A stretch of DNA of 64,000 nucleotides from JABDJZ01 sp047619685 (GCA_047619685.1 JBLHLC010000014.1:40113-104112); one strand, 5' to 3'. Shown: positions 1 to 8,896, counted from the stretch's first letter. Notes: a model not told the origin generated them from the letters alone. Translations and numbers: made by a program.

Positions 1-2
1 CC

Positions 3-920
3 TGTGACCAGCGCGAGGACGTGCTGGCCCGTGTCGCCGAGACCCACCCTGCCACCCAGACCACCTCCATCTACGAAGACCTTCTCAGGTCCGACCAGGT
101 GGACGCCATTGTGATCGCCACGGAGACGCCCCAGCACGCCCCACTGGCCCGGCTGGCCCTTGAAGCTGGCAAACACGTATTCGTCGAGAAGCCGATGGCG
201 CAGTCGGTCGAAAACGCCCGTGAGCTGGTTCGCCTTTCGGAGGAGAAGGACCTTCGCCTCATGGTGGGCCACCTTCTGCTCTACCACCCCGCGTTTCGCT
301 ACGTGGAGGACCTGATCAAAAGCGGCGAGATGGGCGATGTGTACTACATCTACTCGCAGCGGGTCAACCTGGGCATCATTCGCAGCCAGGAGAACGCCTT
401 CGAGAGCCTGGCGCCCCACGACCTCTCTGTGGCCCTGCAGCTGATGGGTGCCAGGCCCGTTGCCGTCACCGCCAGCGGCCAGGCGTATCTGCAGCCCGGC
501 GTCCACGACGTCGTTTTTGCAACCGTACACTTTGAGGGAGGCAAGATGGCCCATCTGCACACGTCCTGGCTGGATCCGCACAAGATTCGGAAGGTGACCG
601 TGGTGGGCTCACGAAAAATGGCGGTGATCGATGATGTCGAGGCTTCGGAGAAAGTCCGGCTCTACGACAAGGGCGTGGACATTGCAACCGCCGGCTATGC
701 GGACTACGCGCAGGCCATGACGCTCAGAAGCGGCGATATCCACATCCCCAAGATCAACATGGCCGAGCCGCTGAAGCTGGAGTGCGAACACTTCATTGAC
801 TGCATCAGGACCGGCCAGACGCCTCGGTCAGACGGAAGAAACGGGCTCGCGGTCGTGGAGATAATGGCCGCCGCTAGCAGATCACTTGCCTCCGGGGGTG
901 TTCAGGCCGAAATCGCCTAG
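3..920 (+). CDS. Gfo/Idh/MocA family oxidoreductase, 5' end outside the window
   Basis: This is an NAD(P)-dependent sugar-type dehydrogenase. The reading frame is open to the left edge, so the N-terminal GxGxxG dinucleotide-binding loop lies upstream and the GTG at 21 is not the true start. The visible part carries the hallmark EKPMA motif after 'AGKHVFVEKPMA', where the Lys is the conserved catalytic/cofactor-contacting residue. The usual C-terminal alpha/beta substrate domain follows ('LAPHDLSVALQLMG', 'CEHFIDCIRTGQTPRSDGRNGL'). The tail resembles enzymes acting on nucleotide-activated sugars (WlbA/WbpB-like), which would fit the glycan genes further along, but substrate assignment is inference. 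It ends 24 bases before the convergent stop of the assembly ATPase gene. Confidence 0.85.
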   Translation, partial: CDQREDVLARVAETHPATQTTSIYEDLLRSDQVDAIVIATETPQHAPLARLALEAGKHVFVEKPMAQSVENARELVRLSEEKDLRLMVGHLLLYHPAFRYVEDLIKSGEMGDVYYIYSQRVNLGIIRSQENAFESLAPHDLSVALQLMGARPVAVTASGQAYLQPGVHDVVFATVHFEGGKMAHLHTSWLDPHKIRKVTVVGSRKMAVIDDVEASEKVRLYDKGVDIATAGYADYAQAMTLRSGDIHIPKINMAEPLKLECEHFIDCIRTGQTPRSDGRNGLAVVEIMAAASRSLASGGVQAEIA

Positions 921-944
921 AACGGACTCAGCTGCGGGAAGAAC

Positions 945-3900
945 CTACTCGGTAGCGGTGACCCGCATCATCTCGTCAATTGACGTCCCGCCCTCGCGCA
1001 CAACCTGGCGTGCACAGTCCTGGAGAGTCAGCATCCCTTCCTTCACCGCCTGGTTCAGGATGGCCTCTTCGTCGATGTCTTCGCCCGACTCGGCCACCAG
1101 ATGACGAATGGCTTTGGTGAAGTACAACGTTTCACTGATGGCTCGCCTACCCTTGTATCCGCCGCCGTGGCAGGTGGGACAGTCCTGGTTTTTCCCGGGT
1201 CCCATTACCACCAGATTCTCGACCTCGTCCGGGGAAAAACCCAACTGGGTCATGAGCACCTTGTCGCGCTCCTGGACGGGCTTCTTGCATGCCGGACAGA
1301 GCTGACGAATCAACCGCTGTGCGACGATCAGATTGATGGCATAGGCCAGCAGAAAAGGCTCCACCCCCATTTTATAGAGGCGACTGACCGCGCTCGGGGC
1401 ATTGTTGGTATGCAGCGTCGAAAAGGTCAGGTGCCCGGTATTGGCGAGTTTGATGGCCAGATCGGCCGTGGCCTTGTCACGCATCTCACCTACCATCACG
1501 ACGTCCGGGTCGTGTCGAAGAACGGCCCGGATGGCGTCTTCAAGGTCCAGTTTGTGGCTGAGCTTGATCTGACGGACCCCCTTGATGATGTACTCAACCG
1601 GATCCTCAATAGTCAGTACGTTGACCTCGGGTGAAATGACCCGGGAAAGGGCTGCCACGAGTGTCGTTGATTTACCAGAACCAGTAGGCCCGGTCAGAAT
1701 CACCATGCCGTGCGGCTGGCTGATGGCCAAATTCATGCGCTCCATAGCGCTATCCAGCATTCCGAGCTTGGTGAGGTCGGTAAGCACTTTTCGATCATCC
1801 AAGACACGAAGGACAATGCTCTCGGCCCTGATCTCCTGGTTTGCGGAGGCAATGGGAAGAATACTGACACGGAATCGGATCAGGACGTCGTCGATCTTGC
1901 GCTGGATAAAGCCATCCTGCGCGGCATCTCGCTCAAATCGATCCACATTGGTAGAGTTGTCCTTGACGACCGCAATGAACGCTTCTCCCTGAACTTTTTC
2001 GTCGACGTGCCATCTGCGCAGACGGCCGTCCACGCGAAAGTGAATCTCGATGAATCGCTTGGCATTCGGATAGATGTGGAGATCGGACGCGCCCTGTCTA
2101 ACGGCTTCAACCAGCGATGCTTCGAACAGGTTGATGAGGCCTGACTTGGATATCTCCGCCTCCAGAGCGGACTCGTCTACCAGATTGGGTTCATCCAACT
2201 GGTAGTCCCCCAGATCGAATGCGGGCTCATCGACCGACATCCTATCCAGATACTCGTTCCGCTTGGGGAAAATGTCCGTAATGACCCCGGCCAGAGCCTG
2301 CTCCGAGGCATAACGAAGCTCGAAGCGACCCACCCTCAGTTCTCCAAGCAGTCGGTGGACTTCTGACCGGGCGGGGTCGTGCGTGACGAAGATCAGCCGG
2401 GCTCCACCCGTCTCTGGATCGATGTCGTACTCGTAGGGAAGCAGGTTCAGGGCAAGCAACGCCTCACGCCGTTCCTCTGCGATGGTCTGCATGATCAGCA
2501 TCACGAACTCGTGGTCCGGATACCCCTTTCCGACCTCCGCTCGAGGAAATGCGTAGACCTTGGCTGCCTTCGTAAAGATCTTCTCCCGGTCCACACCTGG
2601 AATAGTGGAGAGAATTCGCCAGATGGCTTCTTTTCCGCCGTCCTGACGAAATTTCTGAACGGCCTTTTCAACGTGCTCCAGAGAAATGACACCCACCGTA
2701 AACAGCGCGGCCACCACACGGTCCTTTTTGGCCCTTCTGTCCAGCAGCGCGATATCCTGCGCCTTCCCGGGGTCGGCCTCAGAGGCGTCTGGAGGAACCG
2801 GAACTCCTGACTGGATGGTTTCGTCTGCTTTGGCAGTATCCGACGCCGGTCCAGCTTTTGGCCACGGTCGGTTCTTGGCGCGATCTACAGCTGTTGAATC
2901 CTCAGGATCGCGGTCGGACCGCGGTTTGGGCTGCTCAGAGGGCTCCCGAAGTGATTCCGCAGTCTGAGCATGTACCTCTCGCCTACTCGGACGGGGACGA
3001 TCAGGCCAAATTGCGTCCAGATAGACATCCGCCGCAGCCGTAGGCATATAGCGGACCTCGGCCTTCACCGAGAGCGACTGCAAGGCTTCCAGCAGCTCCG
3101 GGCTGGCCGGATCGTCGGCAGCCAGGATGAGTTGATACTCAAGGGTTTCAGGGTCGATTCCCACTTCGACGGGTAGACCACCCTCCTGCAAAATTTTCAG
3201 GACGGCCTCGGCGGGGACCGCGGCCCGCATGTTCTCGACCACGCTGGGAACAGGGAAGTCCTGACCGAGCTCAACGGGGATGTAGCCGGCTTGAAGAGCC
3301 ACTTCTGCAAGCAATGTTCCCCTGTCCACTTCGTCCAACTGAAGCATGGCACGCCACAGGGGCTCGCCAGGCCGACGGTGCCGAGAGGCATCATAAACTT
3401 GTGCGACCCGGATTACTCCCGCGTGCATCAGCGACAGGACCACCTCGTCACTTACAACGCCAGAACTGGCCGGAGCCTGACTCTCGGTTTCCGACAGACT
3501 GCTGCCCTCGGCTTCTTCGACTTTCGCCAAATCAGCAATGAAACTGGAATCGTCGAAATCGTCGGGGTCAAATTCCGCGTCGGCGCCCGCGTAAAAGCTC
3601 TCTGCGCCAGGAAGCTCCTCAACCTCGTGGTTTTGGTAACGGGCCGCGGCAGAAGCGTCGAAATCTCCATCACTGGGCAGATCAAATTCCTGACCTGCCT
3701 CGAGTTCTGGTACCCCCAGATCCTCCGGATCGGTTGGGGGTGTTTCCTGCCTGTTTTGCGCCTGCTCCTCAGTCGCCACAAACGAATCCACAAACGCGCG
3801 CACAGCGTCCTCGTCCGACTCGGCCCAACTCTGGAGCTCAGGGTCTGTAGACGGGGGCGCGGCCAGTTGGTCGTCCAACTGGTCCAGGCTCATTTCGTCC

Positions 3901-4064
3901 AGATCGGAGGCCAGTGAATCCCAGAGATCGGCTACGTCATCGGCCGACAGGCGTGTTTCGGCTTCGGGGAATGCGGCATCCGTGACTTCAACAGAAACAG
4001 CATCCGGACGGTCATCCGGATGCGTTTCGCGTTTCCGCTTGAAATCAAAGAGGCCTACTTTCAT
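945..4064 (-). CDS. GspE/PilB-type assembly ATPase with two tandem MshEN-like domains
   Basis: This is the cytoplasmic hexameric ATPase that would power pilus or pseudopilus assembly, 1039 residues against about 560-600 for ordinary PilB. The extra length is an acidic, low-complexity N-terminus (about residues 1-200) and two consecutive GspE N-terminal (MshEN-like) domains at about 205-350 and 446-600. MshEN domains are known c-di-GMP or protein docking modules. The catalytic core begins near 630. Walker A GPTGSGKSTT is near residue 790, the Walker B region includes 'VVMVGEMRDKATA', and a tetracysteine zinc site (CPAC near 928, CPTC near 961) is present. It is the last gene of a minus-strand set following the platform protein and two pilin-like genes, with a 41-base gap from the platform gene. 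Confidence 0.93.
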   Translation of the reverse strand: MKVGLFDFKRKRETHPDDRPDAVSVEVTDAAFPEAETRLSADDVADLWDSLASDLDEMSLDQLDDQLAAPPSTDPELQSWAESDEDAVRAFVDSFVATEEQAQNRQETPPTDPEDLGVPELEAGQEFDLPSDGDFDASAAARYQNHEVEELPGAESFYAGADAEFDPDDFDDSSFIADLAKVEEAEGSSLSETESQAPASSGVVSDEVVLSLMHAGVIRVAQVYDASRHRRPGEPLWRAMLQLDEVDRGTLLAEVALQAGYIPVELGQDFPVPSVVENMRAAVPAEAVLKILQEGGLPVEVGIDPETLEYQLILAADDPASPELLEALQSLSVKAEVRYMPTAAADVYLDAIWPDRPRPSRREVHAQTAESLREPSEQPKPRSDRDPEDSTAVDRAKNRPWPKAGPASDTAKADETIQSGVPVPPDASEADPGKAQDIALLDRRAKKDRVVAALFTVGVISLEHVEKAVQKFRQDGGKEAIWRILSTIPGVDREKIFTKAAKVYAFPRAEVGKGYPDHEFVMLIMQTIAEERREALLALNLLPYEYDIDPETGGARLIFVTHDPARSEVHRLLGELRVGRFELRYASEQALAGVITDIFPKRNEYLDRMSVDEPAFDLGDYQLDEPNLVDESALEAEISKSGLINLFEASLVEAVRQGASDLHIYPNAKRFIEIHFRVDGRLRRWHVDEKVQGEAFIAVVKDNSTNVDRFERDAAQDGFIQRKIDDVLIRFRVSILPIASANQEIRAESIVLRVLDDRKVLTDLTKLGMLDSAMERMNLAISQPHGMVILTGPTGSGKSTTLVAALSRVISPEVNVLTIEDPVEYIIKGVRQIKLSHKLDLEDAIRAVLRHDPDVVMVGEMRDKATADLAIKLANTGHLTFSTLHTNNAPSAVSRLYKMGVEPFLLAYAINLIVAQRLIRQLCPACKKPVQERDKVLMTQLGFSPDEVENLVVMGPGKNQDCPTCHGGGYKGRRAISETLYFTKAIRHLVAESGEDIDEEAILNQAVKEGMLTLQDCARQVVREGGTSIDEMMRVTATE

Positions 4065-4105
4065 CCCGTGGGTCCAGGGTCAGTCAGCTCGTGTTGGAAG
4101 GCCGC

Positions 4106-5458
4106 TCATGGCATGAAGTCAGCCGAAGACGGCTGAATCATTGCGATTTCGGAGGAGATGAGCGTCAGGAGCATGATGGCCAGCGTGATGAAGACTGCTA
4201 CGAAAGTCTGAATGATCTCAACCGTGGAGCGAAGCTTCATGGTGGTCTCGTTCTCGTAGTAATCTGCCATCTGTCGCGCAGCGTTCCGGACGTTTCCCGT
4301 CTCTGCGCCACTGCGAAATCTTGCCAGCGCCATCGGGGTGAAGACCAAACTGGCCTCCATCGCCCTCACCAGTTCGGCCCCTTGCGCAACCATCATCGGT
4401 ACGGTGATGGTCTTGATGCGGTGTTCCATATAGGTGTTTCCGCAGGCTTCGGCCGCAACCTTGATAACAGTGATGTTGTCCCCGCTTCCTGAGTACAGGA
4501 CGGCGAACACCCGGCAAAAGATCTCGATGTTGAGTTTGTGCAACAGGCTTCCGATCACTGGAATACGAATGAGGTTTCGGTGGATGATGAACTGTCCCTT
4601 CTGGGAGCGCACGAACACCACCATTGCAATGACTATGCCGATTATGATGGACAACACCCAGGGGTAGTTCACATCAAGCCAGCGCGAGAAATTCAGCGTG
4701 GCTTTTGTCATCGGGGGCAGTTCCACGTTGAAGCCCTCAAACAGGCCTGCCGTCTCCGGGAAGATCCACCAGATATACCAGATGAAGACGGCGGCCAGTA
4801 CTGTAATCGTCAGCGCCGGCGTGGTCATGGCGCTCTTGATGCTCTTGCGAAACTCGTCCTGTCGCTCGAGGAAGCGAGCGGTAGCCTCATAGATTTCGGC
4901 CATATTACCCGATCTGGAGGCGATTCCTAGCATGTAGGCGGTGAACTTGCCCATCATGTGTTGGTGCTTCATGAACGCCTGCTGGGCTTCCATACCGCCC
5001 TTGAGATCGGCGTTCAGGTCGCGGATGACCTGCTTCAGACTCTTGGATGAAACGTCATTTACCAGCAGGTTCAGGACCTCGTCGAACGGGAGCTTTTCAA
5101 TGAGGAGGTTCGCGGCCAGCCGCACGAACATGATCATGTCGGTCCGCGGGGGCTTCCTCTGGAAGTCCAGAAACTTTTTCTCGACCTTAAGGACTTCAAG
5201 GCCCAGATTGGTCAGGGCGGAGGAAATTTCAGCCGCCGAGAAGGCCTTCTGCTCCCCAGTGACGATTTTCCCGTTCCGGTGTTTGACCTTGTACAGGAAT
5301 GCCCGTCGCTGAAGAACTTCCCGGGCCCGGAAGCCGTGTTTCTCTTCGAGGGTGCCGACTTTTTTCTTGGCACCCCGGGTGTTGTTCGCGAAGACGGTGC
5401 CCTGCACCGGCTGCCCGACCCTGCTTATCCCGCTAAACCTGAATTCTTTGACGGACAT
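4106..5458 (-). CDS. Type II secretion/type IV pilus platform protein (PilC/GspF family)
   Basis: Polytopic inner-membrane protein of 450 residues that couples the ATPase to pilin polymerisation. Two GspF domains are recognisable, each followed by membrane helices: 'TVLAAVFIWYIWWIFPETAG', then 'WVLSIIIGIVIAMVVFV', and near the C-terminus 'TFVAVFITLAIMLLTLIS'. The conserved GspF signature 'RSGAETGNVRNAARQMADYY' sits in the second domain. The N-terminal about 90 residues form a cytoplasmic extension ('FRFSGISRVGQPVQGTVFA') typical of the family. The start at 5458 lies 6 bases from the stop of the pilin-like gene at 5465, so these genes are almost certainly co-transcribed. Confidence 0.92.
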   Translation of the reverse strand: MSVKEFRFSGISRVGQPVQGTVFANNTRGAKKKVGTLEEKHGFRAREVLQRRAFLYKVKHRNGKIVTGEQKAFSAAEISSALTNLGLEVLKVEKKFLDFQRKPPRTDMIMFVRLAANLLIEKLPFDEVLNLLVNDVSSKSLKQVIRDLNADLKGGMEAQQAFMKHQHMMGKFTAYMLGIASRSGNMAEIYEATARFLERQDEFRKSIKSAMTTPALTITVLAAVFIWYIWWIFPETAGLFEGFNVELPPMTKATLNFSRWLDVNYPWVLSIIIGIVIAMVVFVRSQKGQFIIHRNLIRIPVIGSLLHKLNIEIFCRVFAVLYSGSGDNITVIKVAAEACGNTYMEHRIKTITVPMMVAQGAELVRAMEASLVFTPMALARFRSGAETGNVRNAARQMADYYENETTMKLRSTVEIIQTFVAVFITLAIMLLTLISSEIAMIQPSSADFMP

Positions 5459-5464
5459 GGGCGC

Positions 5465-5875
5465 TTACTCCAGCGAAATTGAGCCGTCGAAACGCACCCA
5501 GGTGGAATCGATTCCGTAGCCGTTGATGAACGTGCGCACGCCGATGTTCGGATCTCTCTTGGAAACGCCGGTGATCTCCAGCGTGCTGCTCGTGGCGTCA
5601 GTGATGCGCCATGTGGCCAACTCGGTCTCTGGATTCATGGAGAGGGTCGCCAAGCCGTTGGAGCTTAGTCCGGTATACTCCGCATCCCCCCCGTCAAACG
5701 GGTCCATCTTGGTTTTCCAGAAGACTGCATTTGACGCGATTGAGAGGTTTCTGGCTAGAATCCCGTCAGATTCGCTCCTTCCGAAGGAATCCTGGACCGC
5801 TTGGATACCCGCTACCACGGCTATACCAACAATGATGACGCCCATCACCAGAAGTAAAAGTTGCTGCTGACCCAT
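5465..5875 (-). CDS. Small pilin-like protein (paralogue A)
   Basis: I do not recognise a named family. The start is placed at 5875 because the product then begins MGQQQLLLLVMG, matching the neighbouring paralogue at 6025-6477 almost residue for residue over the first 26 positions. An upstream in-frame start at 5995 would place unrelated sequence and a strong hairpin inside the gene. The 136-residue product has a hydrophobic N-terminal helix ('LLLLVMGVIIVGIAVVAGIQ') and then a soluble domain that diverges from its paralogue. The architecture suggests a pseudopilin with the Gly2-Gln3 bond as a possible prepilin-peptidase site, but the usual Glu5 is missing. Position next to PilC/PilB genes supports a pilus-subunit role; this is inference. 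Confidence 0.75.
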   Translation of the reverse strand: MGQQQLLLLVMGVIIVGIAVVAGIQAVQDSFGRSESDGILARNLSIASNAVFWKTKMDPFDGGDAEYTGLSSNGLATLSMNPETELATWRITDATSSTLEITGVSKRDPNIGVRTFINGYGIDSTWVRFDGSISLE

Positions 5876-5959
5876 CGTTCGTTTTGTATGAGGGGATTGA
5901 GGGGATTCCTCTTGGGTATCGCCCTTTTCCCGCCGCTCTAAAGAGCCCAAACACGAAAC

Positions 5960-5987
5960 GGCGGTACACCCCAAAGGGTATACCGCC
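5960..5987 (-). terminator. Strong hairpin between the two pilin-like genes
   Basis: Bases 5960-5971 pair with 5976-5987 (11 of 12 positions, one C/A mismatch) around a four-base loop. Read on the minus strand the hairpin is followed by a moderately T-rich stretch. It lies between the stop of the upstream pilin-like gene (6025) and the start of the downstream one (5875), so it could be a partial terminator or an RNA stabiliser that makes the first pilin more abundant than the rest of the operon. Confidence 0.5.
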
Positions 5988-6024
5988 GCTCGCAAATCGC
6001 GATCGCAGCCGCGTCAAGCTAGAA

Positions 6025-6477
6025 CTAGCTTGCCGGGTTGATCTGCGTCGTAATATCGCTCGGCTCCGTACCTGTTACAGCGACAACGATGTGGTTAAGC
6101 ACCGTTACACCGTCGGTCTGGTAGCTATTGGCGTCTACGGTCAGTGTCACGCCGGAGGCGGACAGATCGAAGATACCGTTGAGGTTTTCGTACTGGTCTG
6201 CTTCTGCTGTTCCTGGCGTTGATGAGTTGTTACCCACCGTATAGCCAAGCTGCAAGAGCGATACACCAGTCCAGTTCGTTGCGCTCGCACCGCCACCAAA
6301 GGCGCCGGGTTTCAGTTTCCAAGCCTGCGCATCACTTGAGATGCGAATGGCGTCGTTTACGAGAGCGTCTGCGTTTGCTTTCTTCTGGTTCTCAGAGAAG
6401 GCTTGAATACCTACCACTACTGCCAATCCGACAATAACGATTCCAAGTACGAGAAGAAGAAGTTGCTGCTGACCCAT
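6025..6477 (-). CDS. Small pilin-like protein (paralogue B), first gene of the module
   Basis: A 150-residue product beginning MGQQQLLLLVLG, followed by a 20-residue hydrophobic helix and a short amphipathic stretch ('SENQKKANADALVNDAIRIS'). The globular region is rich in Gly, Ser, Thr and Asn. This is the shape of a type IV pseudopilin: N-terminal helix, then a beta domain. A Gly-Gln junction two residues from the start could be the processing site; Glu5 of classical pilins is replaced by Leu. The ribosome-binding site GGAGG at 6485-6489 with 7-base spacing fixes the start. It heads the operon containing its paralogue, the PilC-like and the PilB-like genes. Which fibre it forms is unknown. 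Confidence 0.8.
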   Translation of the reverse strand: MGQQQLLLLVLGIVIVGLAVVVGIQAFSENQKKANADALVNDAIRISSDAQAWKLKPGAFGGGASATNWTGVSLLQLGYTVGNNSSTPGTAEADQYENLNGIFDLSASGVTLTVDANSYQTDGVTVLNHIVVAVTGTEPSDITTQINPAS

Positions 6478-6484
6478 TGATCAA

Positions 6485-6489
6485 CCTCC
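6485..6489 (-). promoter_or_regulatory. Shine-Dalgarno of the first pilin-like gene
   Basis: On the minus strand GGAGG lies seven bases before the ATG at 6477. It decides the MGQQQ start here and, by homology, that of the paralogue at 5875, which has no comparable site. Confidence 0.7.
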
Positions 6490-6755
6490 GTGGTTTTCCG
6501 GTTCGATAGTTCCTGTGAGATTTGGGCTGGCCCAACGACTGTATCGACAGTTGAAGGGTTGACTCTAGTGAGGCTAGCGTCAAACTCCCGTGAAGGAACC
6601 AGCTGGTGCGCTCCACGGACTCCTGTTGTATCGGCCCCATAACGGTGCCGCTTAAGCACAAAACCAAACTCGTGCCCATTCCGGCGCCGCAACTCTGCGA
6701 ACCTCCTTGGCGTATCATCAATTGTCCGTTCACAGACATCAGAATTCGAACTGTC

Positions 6756-7070
6756 ATGACCAAGTGGGAAACATCGATCGACGAGATCAAAGTCAAGAGC
6801 AATCAGCTGGTTGACAAGGTCAAGGAACTCATTCAGGAAGGGAATGCCCGTAAGGTATCCATCCGCAAAGATGGCCGTACGCTACTGGAATTCCCACTTA
6901 CCATGGGTGTGGGTGGTGCCACGGCCGTGATTGTCTTCACCCCCATCCTTGCTGCAGTCGGCGCTTTGGCCGCGCTCGTGAGCGACGTGGACGTCGTCGT
7001 GGAGCGCGAGATTGACCCCGATGTCGAGATCGTGGTAGAGACCGATTCAGACAAGTCTGACAAGGGCTGA
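6756..7070 (+). CDS. DUF4342 family small membrane-associated protein
   Basis: A 104-residue protein of the DUF4342 family. The start at 6756 (MTKWETSIDEIKV) matches how family members begin; the longer open frame from 6606 adds unrelated sequence. The N-terminal half is charged and helical ('VKSNQLVDKVKELIQEGNA') followed by 'ARKVSIRKDGRTLLEFPLT', then a hydrophobic segment 'ATAVIVFTPILAAVGALAAL' that could span or dip into the membrane, and an acidic tail. Some DUF4342 proteins carry an N-terminal ubiquitin-associated-like fold; function is unknown. It is the first of three plus-strand genes and is divergent from the pilin module, with a 278-base shared upstream region. Confidence 0.8.
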   Translation: MTKWETSIDEIKVKSNQLVDKVKELIQEGNARKVSIRKDGRTLLEFPLTMGVGGATAVIVFTPILAAVGALAALVSDVDVVVEREIDPDVEIVVETDSDKSDKG

Positions 7071-7089
7071 CGCCGATCACGGAACGGGA

Positions 7090-8085
7090 ATGAAGGGGTT
7101 AAACGCTTCCCCAGCCGAGGCAATTCGTGCCGTGGATTTTTCTGATATCCTGGCTGCGGCAGACCGCATTGCCGGGGTTGCTCACAGGACTCCGGTCATG
7201 CGTTCCAGGCAGTTGGACCTGCTCGTCGGAGCCGATGTGCACCTCAAGTGCGAGAATCTCCAGCGGACAGGTGCCTTCAAGTTTCGGGGTGCTTACAACG
7301 CGTTGAGCCAATTCACTCCCGAGGAACGCAAACGCGGCGTTTTGACCTATTCGTCTGGCAATCACGCCCAGGCAGTCGCCCTGGCTGGGAGACTGACAGG
7401 AACGCCTGCCACGATCATAATGCCCCGCGACGCGCCAGCCGTGAAGCTGCGAGCAACCGCCGGATATGGTGCAGAGATCATCAAGTACGACCGTTCTCTC
7501 ATTAACCGGGAAGACCTGGCGGCATCGATCTCCGCAGCGCGAGGCCTCCCCATCCTGCCACCCTACGACCACAAAGACATCGTGGCCGGTCAAGGAACGG
7601 CGGGCCTCGAGTTGGTGCGGTCCGTTCCCGACCTCGACACGATCGTCGTCTGCTGCGGCGGCGGCGGTCTCCTTTCGGGTTGTGCGATTGCCGCAAAAGG
7701 AATCAACCCAAACATCAGGGTGGTGGGCGTCGAGCCGGAAGCCGCGGATGACGCCACCCGGAGCTTTCGGACCGGCGTGCTCCACACCGTTACGAACCCT
7801 GACACTATCGCGGACGGCGCCAGGACCCCGTACCTGGGGAAGATCACGTTCCCATTGGTCCTTGAGTATGTGGATGACATGGTAACTGTGCCGGATGAGG
7901 CCCTTGTCGAGGCCATGCGGTTTGTCTGGGAGCGCATGAAGCTCCTTATAGAGCCGACTGGCGCGCTGGCTCTTGCCGCAGTAATGACCGGCGCCGTGCA
8001 AGTCCAGGGGGGTCGAGTGGGCCTCCTTGTCAGCGGCGGCAACGTTGACATACAGGCCGCGGCCCGTTGGATGGCGCGTGCCTGA
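7090..8085 (+). CDS. PLP-dependent threonine/serine dehydratase (serine racemase-like)
   Basis: A fold-type II PLP enzyme of 331 residues that would deaminate threonine or serine to the 2-oxo acid, or racemise serine. Lys64 in 'TGAFKFRGA' is the Schiff-base lysine, 'SSGNHAQA' is the substrate/cofactor-binding loop, and 'CGGGGLLSG' near residue 188 is the phosphate-binding glycine loop. There is no C-terminal ACT domain, so it is the short catabolic/racemase type rather than the isoleucine-feedback-regulated biosynthetic IlvA. It starts 19 bases after the DUF4342 gene and its stop overlaps the GTG of the next gene by eight bases. Threonine against serine preference cannot be decided from sequence. 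Confidence 0.9.
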   Translation: MKGLNASPAEAIRAVDFSDILAAADRIAGVAHRTPVMRSRQLDLLVGADVHLKCENLQRTGAFKFRGAYNALSQFTPEERKRGVLTYSSGNHAQAVALAGRLTGTPATIIMPRDAPAVKLRATAGYGAEIIKYDRSLINREDLAASISAARGLPILPPYDHKDIVAGQGTAGLELVRSVPDLDTIVVCCGGGGLLSGCAIAAKGINPNIRVVGVEPEAADDATRSFRTGVLHTVTNPDTIADGARTPYLGKITFPLVLEYVDDMVTVPDEALVEAMRFVWERMKLLIEPTGALALAAVMTGAVQVQGGRVGLLVSGGNVDIQAAARWMARA

Positions 8086-8896
8086 CCCGGCCACGCGCGA
8101 GGGACTGAAGGAGTACATGGAGAGCCTCGTGGTCCGCTACGAGTCCCACGAGTTCATCATCCAGGACCCCATCTCCATTCCGCTGGGCTTCGACGACCCG
8201 CGGGACCAAGAGATTATCGCACTCTATGCGGCGCTTCTCGCCTGGGGCCGAAGGGAGACCATTCTCAAGAAGATGGCCGAATTGTGCGAGCGGATGGACT
8301 ACCGCCCCCACAGATTTGTGTCCTCGTTCAGCCCCGCCCGCGATGCCACCAGCCTGGCGGGGTTCGGACACAGGACGTTCCGGTCGGAGGATGCCGTTTG
8401 CCTGACCGACGCGCTTCGCATCCTGCTGCAAGAACATGGCACCCTGGAGGCCGTTTTCCGGTTCGGTATGGACGAAAGGTCAACGCACATCGGGCCCGCC
8501 ATACAGCATTTCAGCGAATCCGTCATGACTGCGATACCCGGGACGCCGTCCAGACTCCAGAAACACCTTGCCCGTCCCCAGGCCGGAAGTGCCTGCAAAC
8601 GCCTATGCATGTTCCTTCGGTGGATGGTTCGCCCCGGCCCTGTTGACCTGGGCATATGGCCTACAATTGGTCCCTCCCAGCTCGTTCTTCCCTTGGACGT
8701 CCACTCTGGCCGACAGGCCCGAGCCCTTGGTCTTCTCTCCCGGTCGAGCAACGACTGGCGCTCCGCCCTGGAACTGACGGACTCGTGCAGGAGTTTGAAC
8801 GCTGACGACCCGTCGCGATACGACTTCGCCCTGTTTGGATCCGGCGCTGCCGGCGAGTTCCTGGACTCCCGATTCCTCCAGGAGCCGCCCGGTTAA
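8078..8896 (+). CDS. TIGR02757 (DUF2400) family protein
   Basis: Uncharacterised protein of about 272 residues belonging to the TIGR02757 family found in Bacteroidota and relatives. Recognition rests on the central signature 'GSACKRLCMFLRWMVRP' followed by 'LVLPLDVHSGRQARALGL' and 'YDFALFGSGAAGEF', which place it near the HhH/DNA-glycosylase-like helical families. The GTG at 8078 is chosen because it overlaps the previous stop by eight bases; the open frame begins earlier at 8027 and an internal ATG at 8117 is also possible. The last four bases overlap the convergent flavin reductase gene. Biochemical activity is not established. Confidence 0.85.
   Translation: MPDPATREGLKEYMESLVVRYESHEFIIQDPISIPLGFDDPRDQEIIALYAALLAWGRRETILKKMAELCERMDYRPHRFVSSFSPARDATSLAGFGHRTFRSEDAVCLTDALRILLQEHGTLEAVFRFGMDERSTHIGPAIQHFSESVMTAIPGTPSRLQKHLARPQAGSACKRLCMFLRWMVRPGPVDLGIWPTIGPSQLVLPLDVHSGRQARALGLLSRSSNDWRSALELTDSCRSLNADDPSRYDFALFGSGAAGEFLDSRFLQEPPG

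Noticed and set aside
8027..8077. Upstream extension of the TIGR02757 gene
   Set aside because: It would overlap the dehydratase gene by 59 bases; the GTG at 8078 with an eight-base overlap is a better start.
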